NCBI RefSeq assembly: GCF_001890385.1
Contig: NZ_CP018221.1
Span: 1,165,501 to 1,229,500, forward strand
Reading direction: 5' to 3'
DNA from: Tardibacter chloracetimidivorans
GTDB lineage: Bacteria > Pseudomonadota > Alphaproteobacteria > Sphingomonadales > Sphingomonadaceae
DNA: 64,000 bases
Numbering within the stretch: position 1 is the first letter of the stretch; each line of letters starts with the position of its first letter. The notes under the pieces are model-generated. The model saw only the letters and a list, made by a program, of their open reading frames with translations, was not told the origin of the DNA and ran no database searches. This document shows positions 7,088 to 15,174 of this stretch, piece by piece. The translations under genes and the position numbers were made by a program.

Positions 7088-8199
7088 GCGGATTTCCTCG
7101 CGAATTCGGCGGAAGGAGCGAGCGATTGAACGATGCCGAGGAGTTCGTCGGCGCGGTGGGCGCAGCTGTGACGTGCGCGGATCGTCTCCAGCCCGCTCGC
7201 GATCAGCGCGGCACGCACCGCCGGTTCCTCCTTCAGCATCCGGAGATGACCGGCCATTTCGGCCCCGTCGCGGGCGACGAGAAAGTCCGTGCCAGGCCTG
7301 AACAGATTTTCGGAATCCTCCCAGGGGGCGGACACCAGCGGAATGCCGCAGGCGAGCGCCTCGAACACCCTGATCGTCGGAATGCCGGGCAGGATCGTCG
7401 CGTAATAGCGGCGCGGCACATGTACCGTCGCCAGATGCCGCGCAAAGATTTCCGGCACGCGCGCATTGGCCGCCCAGCCATGATAGCGCGCATGATACCG
7501 GGCAAGCGTCCTCCGCGCCGCTTCGGGATAGCGCACCCCATAGACGTCGAGCGGCAACTGGGCCGCCCTCGTGGGGGCGAACAGAAAGTCCGTCAGTTCC
7601 TGCGTGCGCTCGCCGTCGCCCCAGTTGCCGATCCAGACCAGGCCATCGCGGTGGCCCGCCCCGGCCGGTGGGCGGAACAGCAGCGTGTCGGCAGCCTCGT
7701 GCCAGGTCCAGATGCGATCACCCCAGCCCCAGCGGCGGTAGACCTCGGCCAGCGCTTCGCCGAAAGCGAGCACGCCGTCATAGCCCGAAAGATTAAAGGC
7801 GCGGATTGCCTTTGGGTCGCTCACCGCCCGATGGTGCGTATCGTGGAACAGCAGGTTGAACCGGCCGCCCCGCTTCCTGAGCTGACCGATCGCGGTGACA
7901 AGGCCGGGCTCGTTCCATTCATGCACGACGACCAGATCGGCGTCGCCGATCAGCGCGGCGCAATCGTCCTCCGGCGTATAGGCCCGCGCCTGAAGCTCCG
8001 GATAGGCTGTGCGGAACGGCTCCAGTCCTTCAACGCCGTGGTCCGCCAGCAGATTGGCGAGGCTCCAGCCGTGCCAGGGCTCAAGCGCAACCACATCATG
8101 GCCGCGCAACGCCAGTTCGCGCAGTACGCCGCGCAGGAAATGCGCGTTGCCGTGGTTCCAGCATGAAGCGAGCGAATGGGTGAAATAGACGATCTTCAT
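7084..8199 (-). CDS. Glycosyltransferase (CgeB/DUF3880-type)
   Basis: 371 residues, the third paralogue of the tandem set. The start reads M-K-I-V-Y-F-T-H-S-L-A-S-C-W-N-H-G-N-A with R-G-V-L and R-G-H downstream. The C-terminal half carries P-T-I-R-V-F-E-A-L-A-C-G-I-P-L-V-S-A, then a P-G-T-D-F-L-V-A segment as in its neighbours. Cytoplasmic GT-B fold expected. It overlaps the previous and following genes by 4 nt. Confidence 0.75.
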   Translation of the reverse strand: MKIVYFTHSLASCWNHGNAHFLRGVLRELALRGHDVVALEPWHGWSLANLLADHGVEGLEPFRTAYPELQARAYTPEDDCAALIGDADLVVVHEWNEPGLVTAIGQLRKRGGRFNLLFHDTHHRAVSDPKAIRAFNLSGYDGVLAFGEALAEVYRRWGWGDRIWTWHEAADTLLFRPPAGAGHRDGLVWIGNWGDGERTQELTDFLFAPTRAAQLPLDVYGVRYPEAARRTLARYHARYHGWAANARVPEIFARHLATVHVPRRYYATILPGIPTIRVFEALACGIPLVSAPWEDSENLFRPGTDFLVARDGAEMAGHLRMLKEEPAVRAALIASGLETIRARHSCAHRADELLGIVQSLAPSAEFARKSA

Positions 8200-9308
8200 G
8201 CTGCCGCCGTCCTGCGCAAGGGAGCGGCGGATCGGGCGAGGCCGTCATGGATGGCGGCCATGTCGCGCGCCATCCGCGCCGGGCTGTAGCGCCGCGCGTG
8301 CAGCATCGCGCGCTTGCCGCTTTCAAGACGCAACGAGACGTCGCCGACAAGCTCCCCGATCGCAGAGGTGAAGCCGGCGACGTCATCGGGCGCGACAAAG
8401 GTCGCGACCCCGTCCCACAGTTCGCGGAATGTCGGGATATCGGACAGCACCAGCGCGCATCCGGCATTGGCCGCCTCCAGCACGGCCAGGCCGAACGGCT
8501 CGTACCGGGCGGCGGACACGAAGACGGGACGAGCGGCAAGGCAGGAAAGAAGCACCTCCTCCTCCACCTGCCCCATCAGGTGCAGGTTCGAGAGCTTCAC
8601 CGCTTCGCCATGCGGGCCGCGCACGCTTCCCGCCGCCTTGAAGGGAATGGCGAGGCCTGCCGCCACCGCATCGAGAACCCGGGCGTTCTTGGCCTTGTCC
8701 CACAGCCGTCCGGCCGTGAAGGCGAAGTCATGCATTCCGGCCGGGGCGCAGCTTGTCGAGCGGCCGTTGTAGACCACCAGCGGGCGTCTGGAGAGGCGAT
8801 AGCAGCCGCTCAACGCATCGGCGAAACTGACCGAAGGCGCGACGACGCGGTCGGCCGTTGCAATGCCTTCAGCCGTCATCTTTGCACGCCACTCAAGATC
8901 AAGCGGCAATGGCCCGTCATTGACGGCGCGCCACCATGTCCCCACGCAGCTGTGCGCCACCGCGACCACGGGCGCTTCAAACCGGCCCGACACGGCAAGC
9001 GCCGGGGCATGAAGCTGGACCACATCGGGCGCGATGCCGGTGCTCAACTCTGCGATCGCGCTTGCGCTCGCGACGACTTCCGCAGGGGTTTTGGCGGTCC
9101 AGTCCAGCGGCAGGCCGGTTTCGATGATCCGCACGTCGCCGACGTCGGTCACGGCGCGGCGCTGTTCGGCCGTGGGCGAAGGCCCGAGCACCGCAATCGT
9201 CGTGCGATAGCCGAGCGGCTTCAACGCAGCCACGAGATCGGCCGTATATTGCCACACGCCGCCGACCGCGTCGGTCGTGATGAAGAGATGCCGCGCGGCG
9301 CGCGTCAT
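8196..9308 (-). CDS. Glycosyltransferase family 4-like
   Basis: 370 residues, GT-B type. The N-terminal domain has the acceptor-side glycine stretch D-A-V-G-G-V-W-Q-Y, and the C-terminal domain has the GT4 motif E-P-F-G-L-A-V-L-E-A-A-N-A-G-C, whose first glutamate normally contacts the donor nucleotide sugar. It differs from the three CgeB-like enzymes downstream and may start the oligosaccharide, though the order of action is not deducible. It overlaps both neighbours by 4 nt inside the leftward operon. Confidence 0.78.
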   Translation of the reverse strand: MTRAARHLFITTDAVGGVWQYTADLVAALKPLGYRTTIAVLGPSPTAEQRRAVTDVGDVRIIETGLPLDWTAKTPAEVVASASAIAELSTGIAPDVVQLHAPALAVSGRFEAPVVAVAHSCVGTWWRAVNDGPLPLDLEWRAKMTAEGIATADRVVAPSVSFADALSGCYRLSRRPLVVYNGRSTSCAPAGMHDFAFTAGRLWDKAKNARVLDAVAAGLAIPFKAAGSVRGPHGEAVKLSNLHLMGQVEEEVLLSCLAARPVFVSAARYEPFGLAVLEAANAGCALVLSDIPTFRELWDGVATFVAPDDVAGFTSAIGELVGDVSLRLESGKRAMLHARRYSPARMARDMAAIHDGLARSAAPLRRTAAA

Positions 9309-10405
9309 GCCACCCCTCCCACTATTGCAAGCCGGGGAGATGCCGGGCCGCCTGATGTGCGCTCATCGGCGAGCCAGAGGGCAAGCCGGGCCACGCCCTC
9401 CCGCCAGAAGACCTTCCCACCAAGACCGAGCGCGCGATCGATGCGTCGCGTATCGGCGACGAAATAGCGCTGGTCGCCCTCGCGCCAGGGAGCGAAGCCA
9501 AGCTTCACCTCCCGCCCCAGAAGATCGGAGATGTGCGCGATCAGCTGGCGCAGGCTGACGGCGTTGGCCGGGCCGCCACCAAGATTGAAGGCGTGGCCGC
9601 TTGCCGCGCCGATGTTGCGCCAGAGCGCCAGATAGGCGTCCACCGCATCGGCGACATTCAACACGTCCCGCACCTGATGGCCGTCGCCATAGAGGGTGAT
9701 CTCGCGCCCCTCCATCGCGCGGATCAGGAAGTGGGCGACCCAGCCCTGATCCTCGGTCCCCATCTGGCGCTCGCCATAGATGCAGCTCATCCGCAGCACT
9801 GCCGCCGGGATGCCGAAGCTGCGCGCGTAATCCAGCACATATTGATCGGCAGCCCCCTTGGAGCAGCCATAGGGCGTATGGAAATCGAGCGGCCGGTCCT
9901 CGCCGATGCCGCGACCCGCGATCACGCGATCGACGGGCGCATATCCGCCTGTGCCAAGCTCCAGCGCGACATCGGCGAGATCGCCATAGACCTTGTTGGT
10001 GGAGGCGAAGATCACCGGCGGCGGATCGCTGCGGCGACGCACAGCCTCCAGCAGATTGAGCGTGCCGATGGCGTTGACCTCGAAATCGCCGCGCGGATCG
10101 TCAAGGCTGGTCGTGACGGCCACCTGCGCGGCCATGTGAAAGACCGCCGATGCCTGTTTCACCGCATCCGACAGGAGCGCCGCGTCGCGAATGTCGCCAA
10201 GAACGGGCATGATCCGTTTGCCGTGCCGCCATTGCAGCCATTCCAGATTGCGCTCCACCCCCGGCCGGGCGAGCGAGTCATAGACGATGACGTCGCGCCC
10301 GGAGTCTGCCAGCCGGGCGGCGATGTTCGAGCCGATGAAGCCTGCGCCGCCGGTCACGAGCACGGGGCGGCCATCGTCCATCGGAGCGGGAGGGCGGGCG
10401 GTCAC
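9305..10405 (-). CDS. NAD-dependent SDR, CDP-paratose 2-epimerase-like
   Basis: 366 residues, extended SDR. It has GGAGFIG at 19-25, a FASTNKVYGD segment near 133-142 and Y179-x-x-x-K183 (YGCSK) followed by G-A-A-D-Q-Y-V. The TNKVYGD and YGCSKGAADQ patterns are characteristic of CDP-paratose/CDP-tyvelose 2-epimerases. No partner genes for making CDP-paratose (cytidylyltransferase, 4,6-dehydratase, 3-dehydrase) are in the window, so the true substrate may differ. It has a 4-nt overlap with each neighbour. Confidence 0.75.
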   Translation of the reverse strand: MTARPPAPMDDGRPVLVTGGAGFIGSNIAARLADSGRDVIVYDSLARPGVERNLEWLQWRHGKRIMPVLGDIRDAALLSDAVKQASAVFHMAAQVAVTTSLDDPRGDFEVNAIGTLNLLEAVRRRSDPPPVIFASTNKVYGDLADVALELGTGGYAPVDRVIAGRGIGEDRPLDFHTPYGCSKGAADQYVLDYARSFGIPAAVLRMSCIYGERQMGTEDQGWVAHFLIRAMEGREITLYGDGHQVRDVLNVADAVDAYLALWRNIGAASGHAFNLGGGPANAVSLRQLIAHISDLLGREVKLGFAPWREGDQRYFVADTRRIDRALGLGGKVFWREGVARLALWLADERTSGGPASPRLAIVGGVA

Positions 10406-11526
10406 GCGACCAGCCCCCGGGCCTCAAGCTCCGCCCTTGCCTCGGCCACACGGTCGGACGCGGTCTGCTGTGCGACCCATTCGGAAAGCTCCTGCAGGCC
10501 TCGCCCGAAATCCTCGCGCGCGCTGAAGCCCAGTTCGCGCTCCGCCTTCGTGGTGTCGCAAAAGCAGTGCCGGATATCGCCCACCCGCGCCTTGCCGACG
10601 ATTTCGGGTCTCAGATCCTCCCGGCCCATGGCGCGCGCCAGTTCGACCGCGACCTCGGCCACCGAGCGGTCGCGACCCGAGCCAATATTGAAGGTTTCGC
10701 CTGCCGCCTCCGGAAGCTCCAGCGCATCGGCAAAGGCGCGGGCGACATCGCGAACATGGACAAAGTCGCGCCGCTGCTCGCCGTCCTCGAAGATCATCGG
10801 CGGCTGCCCGTTGAGCAGCCGGGCGGCGAATATGGCGAGGACGCCGGTATAGGGATTGGACAGCGCCTGCCCCGGCCCATAGACGTTGAACAGCCGCAGG
10901 CACACGCCCTCCATTCCATAGGGCTCGGCCATGATGTGCGTCGTGCGCTCCTGGACATATTTATTGAGCGCATAGACGGAGGCGAGGCTGGGCCGCTTCC
11001 ATTCCGGCGTGGCGAGCGGGGCGAGCGGCCTGCCCTTCCCGTCCACCGGCTCCCAGTTGCGCTGGCCGTCGCGCAGCATGGGGCGCGCAGCGTCTTCCAC
11101 CGGATTGCCTTCCGCGTCGCGATAAAGGCCCTCGCCATAGATGCTCATGGACGACGCGGTCACGATCCGCCGCACCGGCCGCTCGATGAGCCGCTGGAAC
11201 AATATCGCCGTGCCAAGGTCGTTGACCGAAGTGTATCGCTCCACTTCGTACATCGACTGGCCGACGCCCACCTCGGCCGCGAGGTGAACGACACAGTCGA
11301 TGCCGCAGAGCGCGCGATCCACCGCGCCGGAGTTGCGGATGTCGGCCCGGATCAGTTCGACATCGGGATGCAGGTCGGCGGGCCGATCCGTGTCGCCGTC
11401 CGTGTCCCCGTGTACCTGCTCGATCAGGCTGTCGAGGACGCGGACGGAATAGCCGCGCCGCAGAAGCTCTTTGCAGACGGAGCGCCCGATGAAGCCCGCG
11501 CCGCCAGTGACCAGAACATTTTCCAT
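10402..11526 (-). CDS. NAD-dependent SDR, dTDP-rhamnose 4-epimerase / UDP-glucose 4-epimerase-like
   Basis: 374 residues, extended SDR: GGAGFIG at 8-14, the S-S-M-S-I-Y-G-E-G catalytic serine segment at about 125-133, and Y185-x-x-x-K189 (YALNK). An insertion of about 35 residues between these (NPVEDAARPM through TPEWKRPS) is typical of the WbiB-like dTDP-L-rhamnose 4-epimerases. It is the first gene of the leftward operon, with its ATG 37 nt from an EcfG-type promoter. Substrate assignment is by family resemblance only. Confidence 0.75.
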   Translation of the reverse strand: MENVLVTGGAGFIGRSVCKELLRRGYSVRVLDSLIEQVHGDTDGDTDRPADLHPDVELIRADIRNSGAVDRALCGIDCVVHLAAEVGVGQSMYEVERYTSVNDLGTAILFQRLIERPVRRIVTASSMSIYGEGLYRDAEGNPVEDAARPMLRDGQRNWEPVDGKGRPLAPLATPEWKRPSLASVYALNKYVQERTTHIMAEPYGMEGVCLRLFNVYGPGQALSNPYTGVLAIFAARLLNGQPPMIFEDGEQRRDFVHVRDVARAFADALELPEAAGETFNIGSGRDRSVAEVAVELARAMGREDLRPEIVGKARVGDIRHCFCDTTKAERELGFSAREDFGRGLQELSEWVAQQTASDRVAEARAELEARGLVA

Positions 11527-11562
11527 AAAGTATCGCTAAATCACCTGTTTAATCTTCTACAG

Positions 11563-11587
11563 AACAGCTCCTTCTTCATCTTGTTCC
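11563..11587 (-). promoter_or_regulatory. EcfG-type promoter for the leftward sugar operon
   Basis: On the minus strand GGAAC (11587-11583) is followed by 17 nt and GTT (11565-11563). It sits in an AT-richer 206-bp intergenic region and gives a leader of roughly 30 nt before the ATG at 11526. It has one mismatch to the CGTT -10 element if a 16-nt spacer is used. Confidence 0.5.
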
Positions 11588-11666
11588 GAAACAAATAACC
11601 AGAATTGATCCATGTTAACGACGATTGACTTGAATATCCCATCACATCGAAAGTTTAATCGTTTCG

Positions 11667-11692
11667 GGAACCAGCATTACCTTCGAGACGTA
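11667..11692 (+). promoter_or_regulatory. Possible EcfG-like promoter for the rightward operon
   Basis: GGAAC (11667-11671), a 17-nt spacer and CGTA (11689-11692) occur on the plus strand, 40 nt before the ATG at 11733. The -10 element has one mismatch to CGTT, so this is a weak call. If real, both arms of the divergent cluster would share the same stress sigma factor. Confidence 0.3.
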
Positions 11693-11732
11693 AACCAGCA
11701 TCTACTTTGATGCATTTGGTTTCGGCGAGTTA

Positions 11733-12317
11733 ATGAAGATCTTTCTTGTTCGGCATGGCGCACATTCAGAGCTTGGCAAGGTGCTGAGCGGCCGCAGCCA
11801 GATTTCGTTGGATGCCGAAGGCGAAAGGCAGATTTCGCGGCTGGCCGAGCAACTCGCGGACAAGGGCATCGCCCGGATTGAGACCAGTCCCCGCCCGCGC
11901 ACCCGGCGGACGGCGGACATCATCGCCCGGCGGCTGGGCGTGGAAGTGGAGGTGGCGGATGCGTTGGACGAGATCGATTTCGGCGAGTGGACCGGCAAGA
12001 GCTATTCCGCCCTCGACGCAGACCCACGCTGGCATCGCTGGAACGACATGCGCGCAGCGGCGGCCACGCCCGGCGGTGAAGACATGAACGCGGTGGCCGA
12101 ACGCATCGGGCGCCATCTGGAAGAACTGGCGAGGACCGACGGCGCGCCGGTGCTGTGCGTGAGCCACGGCGACGTCATCAAGGCCGGCATCGCCCGTTAT
12201 CTGGGGCTGAGCCTCGATCATCTGCTGCGCTTCGACGTCGATCCGGCGTCCGTCAGCGTGATCGAAGCCGGCCCCTGGGGCGGACGCCTGACGCTGCTGA
12301 ACGGAGGCGCACCGTGA
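11733..12317 (+). CDS. Histidine phosphatase family protein
   Basis: 194 residues. The phosphohistidine motif R7-H8-G9 (VRHGA) is near the start, E80 lies in D-E-I-D-F-G-E-W, and the second histidine H145 in CVSHGD completes the phosphoglycerate-mutase-type active site. The size fits single-domain cobC/gpmB-type phosphatases. First gene of the rightward operon, next to an inositol-phosphate-synthase homologue; removal of phosphate from a sugar or inositol phosphate is a plausible role, but it is inference. The stop overlaps the next start. Confidence 0.82.
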   Translation: MKIFLVRHGAHSELGKVLSGRSQISLDAEGERQISRLAEQLADKGIARIETSPRPRTRRTADIIARRLGVEVEVADALDEIDFGEWTGKSYSALDADPRWHRWNDMRAAAATPGGEDMNAVAERIGRHLEELARTDGAPVLCVSHGDVIKAGIARYLGLSLDHLLRFDVDPASVSVIEAGPWGGRLTLLNGGAP

Positions 12318-13120
12318 GCGTGATGACGAAGCGCCAGAGCCATGTGCGCCAGCGGGTGGCCGAGCTTGGCCCCTGGTTTCACAACATCTGCATCGACGGC
12401 GTGTGGACCGCGCCCGACCATTTCCTGGGCAATTATCCGGATGTGAAGTTCGGCCGCTTTGCCGATGCCCTCCCCGCCGATCTTACCGGCAAGACGGTGC
12501 TGGACATCGGCTGCAACGCCGGATTCTATTCAGTGGAGATGAAGCAGCGCGGCGCAGCCGAAGTGCTGGGCATCGACTGGGACGACCATTATCTGGATCA
12601 GGCGCGCTTCGTCGCCGATGAACTGGGCCTCGACATCGGCTTTGAAAAGCTGTCCGTCTATGACGTGGCCCGACTGGGCCGCCGGTTCGACCTCGTCATC
12701 TTCATGGGCGTGCTTTACCACCTGCGGCACCCGCTGCTTGCGCTGGACCTGATCCGCGAACATGTGGCGGGCGACCTGCTGCTGTTCCAGACGATGCAGC
12801 GCGGCAGCGAGGAGGTGGTCGACGTTCCGGCCGACCACCCGTTCCACATGCCGGGGACCACGCGGCCGCCCGACTATTTCAACGATCCGGGCTATCCGCG
12901 CCTGCACTTCATCGAGCGCAAATATGCAGGCGACTGGACGAACTGGTGGGCGCCCAACCGCGCCTGTTCCGAAGCCATGCTGCGCGCGGCCGGTTTTTCC
13001 ATCGAAAGCCGGCCGGAAGAGGAAGTCTACATCTGCCGCGTCGCCGGAATGCCCTGTGCCGGATGGGGCATGGAAAGCGGCGCCGTCTACCCGGCTCGCC
13101 CTCAGGAGGACCATGAATGA
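12314..13120 (+). CDS. SAM-dependent methyltransferase
   Basis: 268 residues from a GTG at 12314, chosen because GGAGG (12303-12307) is 6 nt upstream and the GTGA overlaps the previous stop. The Rossmann motif I is VLDIGCNAG (62-70), followed by an acidic G-I-D-W-D-D strand end and the F-M-G-V-L-Y-H-L-R-H-P segment seen in carbohydrate and tRNA-modification methyltransferases (CmoB-like). It resembles the family annotated as TIGR04290 (Rta_06860 type), from memory, which occurs beside a GH-like gene and an inositol-3-phosphate synthase. The methyl acceptor is unknown. Confidence 0.8.
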   Translation: MSVMTKRQSHVRQRVAELGPWFHNICIDGVWTAPDHFLGNYPDVKFGRFADALPADLTGKTVLDIGCNAGFYSVEMKQRGAAEVLGIDWDDHYLDQARFVADELGLDIGFEKLSVYDVARLGRRFDLVIFMGVLYHLRHPLLALDLIREHVAGDLLLFQTMQRGSEEVVDVPADHPFHMPGTTRPPDYFNDPGYPRLHFIERKYAGDWTNWWAPNRACSEAMLRAAGFSIESRPEEEVYICRVAGMPCAGWGMESGAVYPARPQEDHE

Positions 13121-14040
13121 TTGAAGCAGCGATGATCTGGAACGAGCCCAACAACAAATCGCATTGGGACCCCGAGCTTGACCCCGAATGGGCGATCTAC
13201 GCCGACACGGTAATCCGGGCGGGCGCTGCGATCGAGACGGCGAATCCGGCCATCACCAAGGTATTGGGCGGCATGTCGCCGATCGACCCCCATTGGGTCA
13301 ATCTGATGCGCGGACAGGGCGCGCTGGACGCCGTCGATGTGGTTGCGGTCCACGGCTTTCCGCTGGACTGGAACCTGTGGCCGATCCACGCCTGGCCCGA
13401 AAAGATCGCCGAGATCGAACAGGTCGTGCCGGACAAGCCGGTCTGGGTGACCGAAGTGGGCGTGAGTTCCTTTGGGGCGGAGGAAGTGCAGGTCTTCGGG
13501 CTGGAGCGCACGGCCGAACTGCTGATCGGCCGCGCGCCGCGCGTCTTCTGGTATTCGCTTTATGACCTGCCGCAAAGCTGGGGAGCTACCACCCGCCACA
13601 GGGAGGCGGAAGGATCGAGCTATTACCGGCATTTCTACATGGGCCTGCTGCGCGAGGACGGAAGCCCGAAACCCGCGCTTGCCCGTTACGACCGCCACGC
13701 CGCCGACATGGGCCTGATGCAGTGGTTCCATTTCGAGGACCCGAGGCTGGACGACGCAGTCGCGTGCATGAAGCAGCTGGGCGTCCGCCATCTGCGCACC
13801 GGGCTGAGCTGGGCGGACAGCTTCCGCCCCGGCGCGCTCGACTGGTTCGACCGGCAGATGGAGGCGCTCACGGACTTCGACGTGACCCTCACCTTCTGCT
13901 TCACGCCCGAGCATCTGGGGATTGTCCCCCACCACACCAGCCCCGCGCGCGAACCGCAGGCCTTTGCCGATTTCTGCGGCTGGATGATCGAACGCTATGC
14001 CCCCGCGGTTATCGAGGAACGGGTCGCGATCCGCGCCTGA
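13117..14040 (+). CDS. GH-A clan (beta-xylosidase-like) protein with apparently permuted barrel order
   Basis: 307 residues. The protein begins directly with a clan GH-A acid/base motif, WNEPN (E10), and has the nucleophile-type strand WVTEVGVSSF (E113) and a strand-8-like VFWYSLYDLP. After that it contains segments that look like barrel strands 1-3: L-G-V-R-H-L-R-T-G-L-S-W-A, then V-T-L-T-F-C-F-T-P-E-H-L-G, then a helix F-A-D-F-C-G-W-M-I-E-R-Y-A. In ordinary GH39/GH5-like enzymes those strands precede WNEPN. No signal peptide, so it is cytoplasmic and may act as a synthase-like or trimming enzyme in the pathway rather than a scavenging hydrolase. Confidence 0.7.
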   Translation: MIEAAMIWNEPNNKSHWDPELDPEWAIYADTVIRAGAAIETANPAITKVLGGMSPIDPHWVNLMRGQGALDAVDVVAVHGFPLDWNLWPIHAWPEKIAEIEQVVPDKPVWVTEVGVSSFGAEEVQVFGLERTAELLIGRAPRVFWYSLYDLPQSWGATTRHREAEGSSYYRHFYMGLLREDGSPKPALARYDRHAADMGLMQWFHFEDPRLDDAVACMKQLGVRHLRTGLSWADSFRPGALDWFDRQMEALTDFDVTLTFCFTPEHLGIVPHHTSPAREPQAFADFCGWMIERYAPAVIEERVAIRA

Positions 14041-14052
14041 AGGAGACGGCCG

Positions 14053-15174
14053 ATGCTCGCGCCTGCCGCAAACCCGATCAACCTGGCCATCGTCGGAACC
14101 GGCAATTGCGCCAGTTCGCTCGTGCAGGGCCTTGCCCATTATGGCGAAGGCCTGAACGACCCGATCGGCCTGACCCGATATGAGATGGACCGCTATCGCC
14201 CGCACGATATTCGCGTGGTGGCGGCCTGGGACATCGACCGGCGGAAGGTGGGACAGGACGTCGCGAGCGCGATCTTCGCACGGCCCAACTGCACCACCCG
14301 CTTCTGCGAAGCGGTGGCGGATACGGGAACCTTGGTGGAAATGGGCCGGCTGCTGGACGGCGTCGCCGATCATATGAGCGACTATCCGGCCGACCGCACC
14401 TTTGTCCCCGCCGAACTGCCGGAGCCTTCCGAGGACGAAGTGACGGAGCGGCTGCGCGACGAGCGCGTCGACGTGATGATCAACTATCTGCCGGTCGGAA
14501 GCCAGCAAGCGACGGAGTTCTACGCCACATGCGCGCTGAAGGCCGGGGTTGCGTTCGTGAACGCAATGCCCGTGTTCATCGCCAGCGATCCGGCATGGGC
14601 GCGGCGCTTCGCCGAGGCGGGCGTTCCGGTCATCGGCGACGACATCAAGGCGCAGCTTGGCGCGACGATCGTCCACCGCGCATTGACCGACCTGTTCCGC
14701 CGGCGGGGCGTGACGCTGGACCGCACCTATCAGCTCAATACAGGCGGCAACACCGACTTCCTCAACATGCTGAACCGCACAAGGCTGACGTCGAAGAAGA
14801 TATCGAAGACCGAGGCGGTGCAATCGGTCGCCGCGCGCCGGATGGAGGATGAGAACATCCACATCGGCCCGTCCGATTACGTCGCCTGGCAGAACGACAA
14901 CAAGGTCTGCTTCCTGCGCATGGAAGGCCGCATGTTCGGCGGCGTGCCGCTGAACCTGGAGCTGCGCCTGTCGGTGGAAGACAGCCCCAATTCGGCCGGA
15001 GTGGCGATCGACATGATCCGCTGCGCCAAGATCGCGCTGGATCGCGGGCTGGCCGGCCCCATCGAACCGGCGGCGGCGCTGTTCTGCAAGCATCCGCCCC
15101 GCCAGATGACCGATGACGCCGCCCATGATGCGCTGGAGGCTTTTTTGAACGAAGGCGCGAAGGTGAGCGCATGA
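14053..15174 (+). CDS. Inositol-3-phosphate synthase homologue
   Basis: 373 residues. It starts with the NAD-binding motif IVGTGNCASSLVQGL, as in actinobacterial and archaeal myo-inositol-1-phosphate synthases. It retains V-M-I-N-Y-L-P-V-G-S, V-I-G-D-D-I-K-A-Q-L-G-A-T, Y-Q-L-N-T-G-G-N-T-D-F-L-N-M and K-K-I-S-K-T, the segments forming the active site of that family. The family cyclises glucose-6-phosphate to inositol-3-phosphate. It lies 12 nt after the GH-A-like gene. Inositol lipids and inositol glycans are uncommon in proteobacteria, which makes this gene the best pointer to an unusual product. Confidence 0.85.
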   Translation: MLAPAANPINLAIVGTGNCASSLVQGLAHYGEGLNDPIGLTRYEMDRYRPHDIRVVAAWDIDRRKVGQDVASAIFARPNCTTRFCEAVADTGTLVEMGRLLDGVADHMSDYPADRTFVPAELPEPSEDEVTERLRDERVDVMINYLPVGSQQATEFYATCALKAGVAFVNAMPVFIASDPAWARRFAEAGVPVIGDDIKAQLGATIVHRALTDLFRRRGVTLDRTYQLNTGGNTDFLNMLNRTRLTSKKISKTEAVQSVAARRMEDENIHIGPSDYVAWQNDNKVCFLRMEGRMFGGVPLNLELRLSVEDSPNSAGVAIDMIRCAKIALDRGLAGPIEPAAALFCKHPPRQMTDDAAHDALEAFLNEGAKVSA

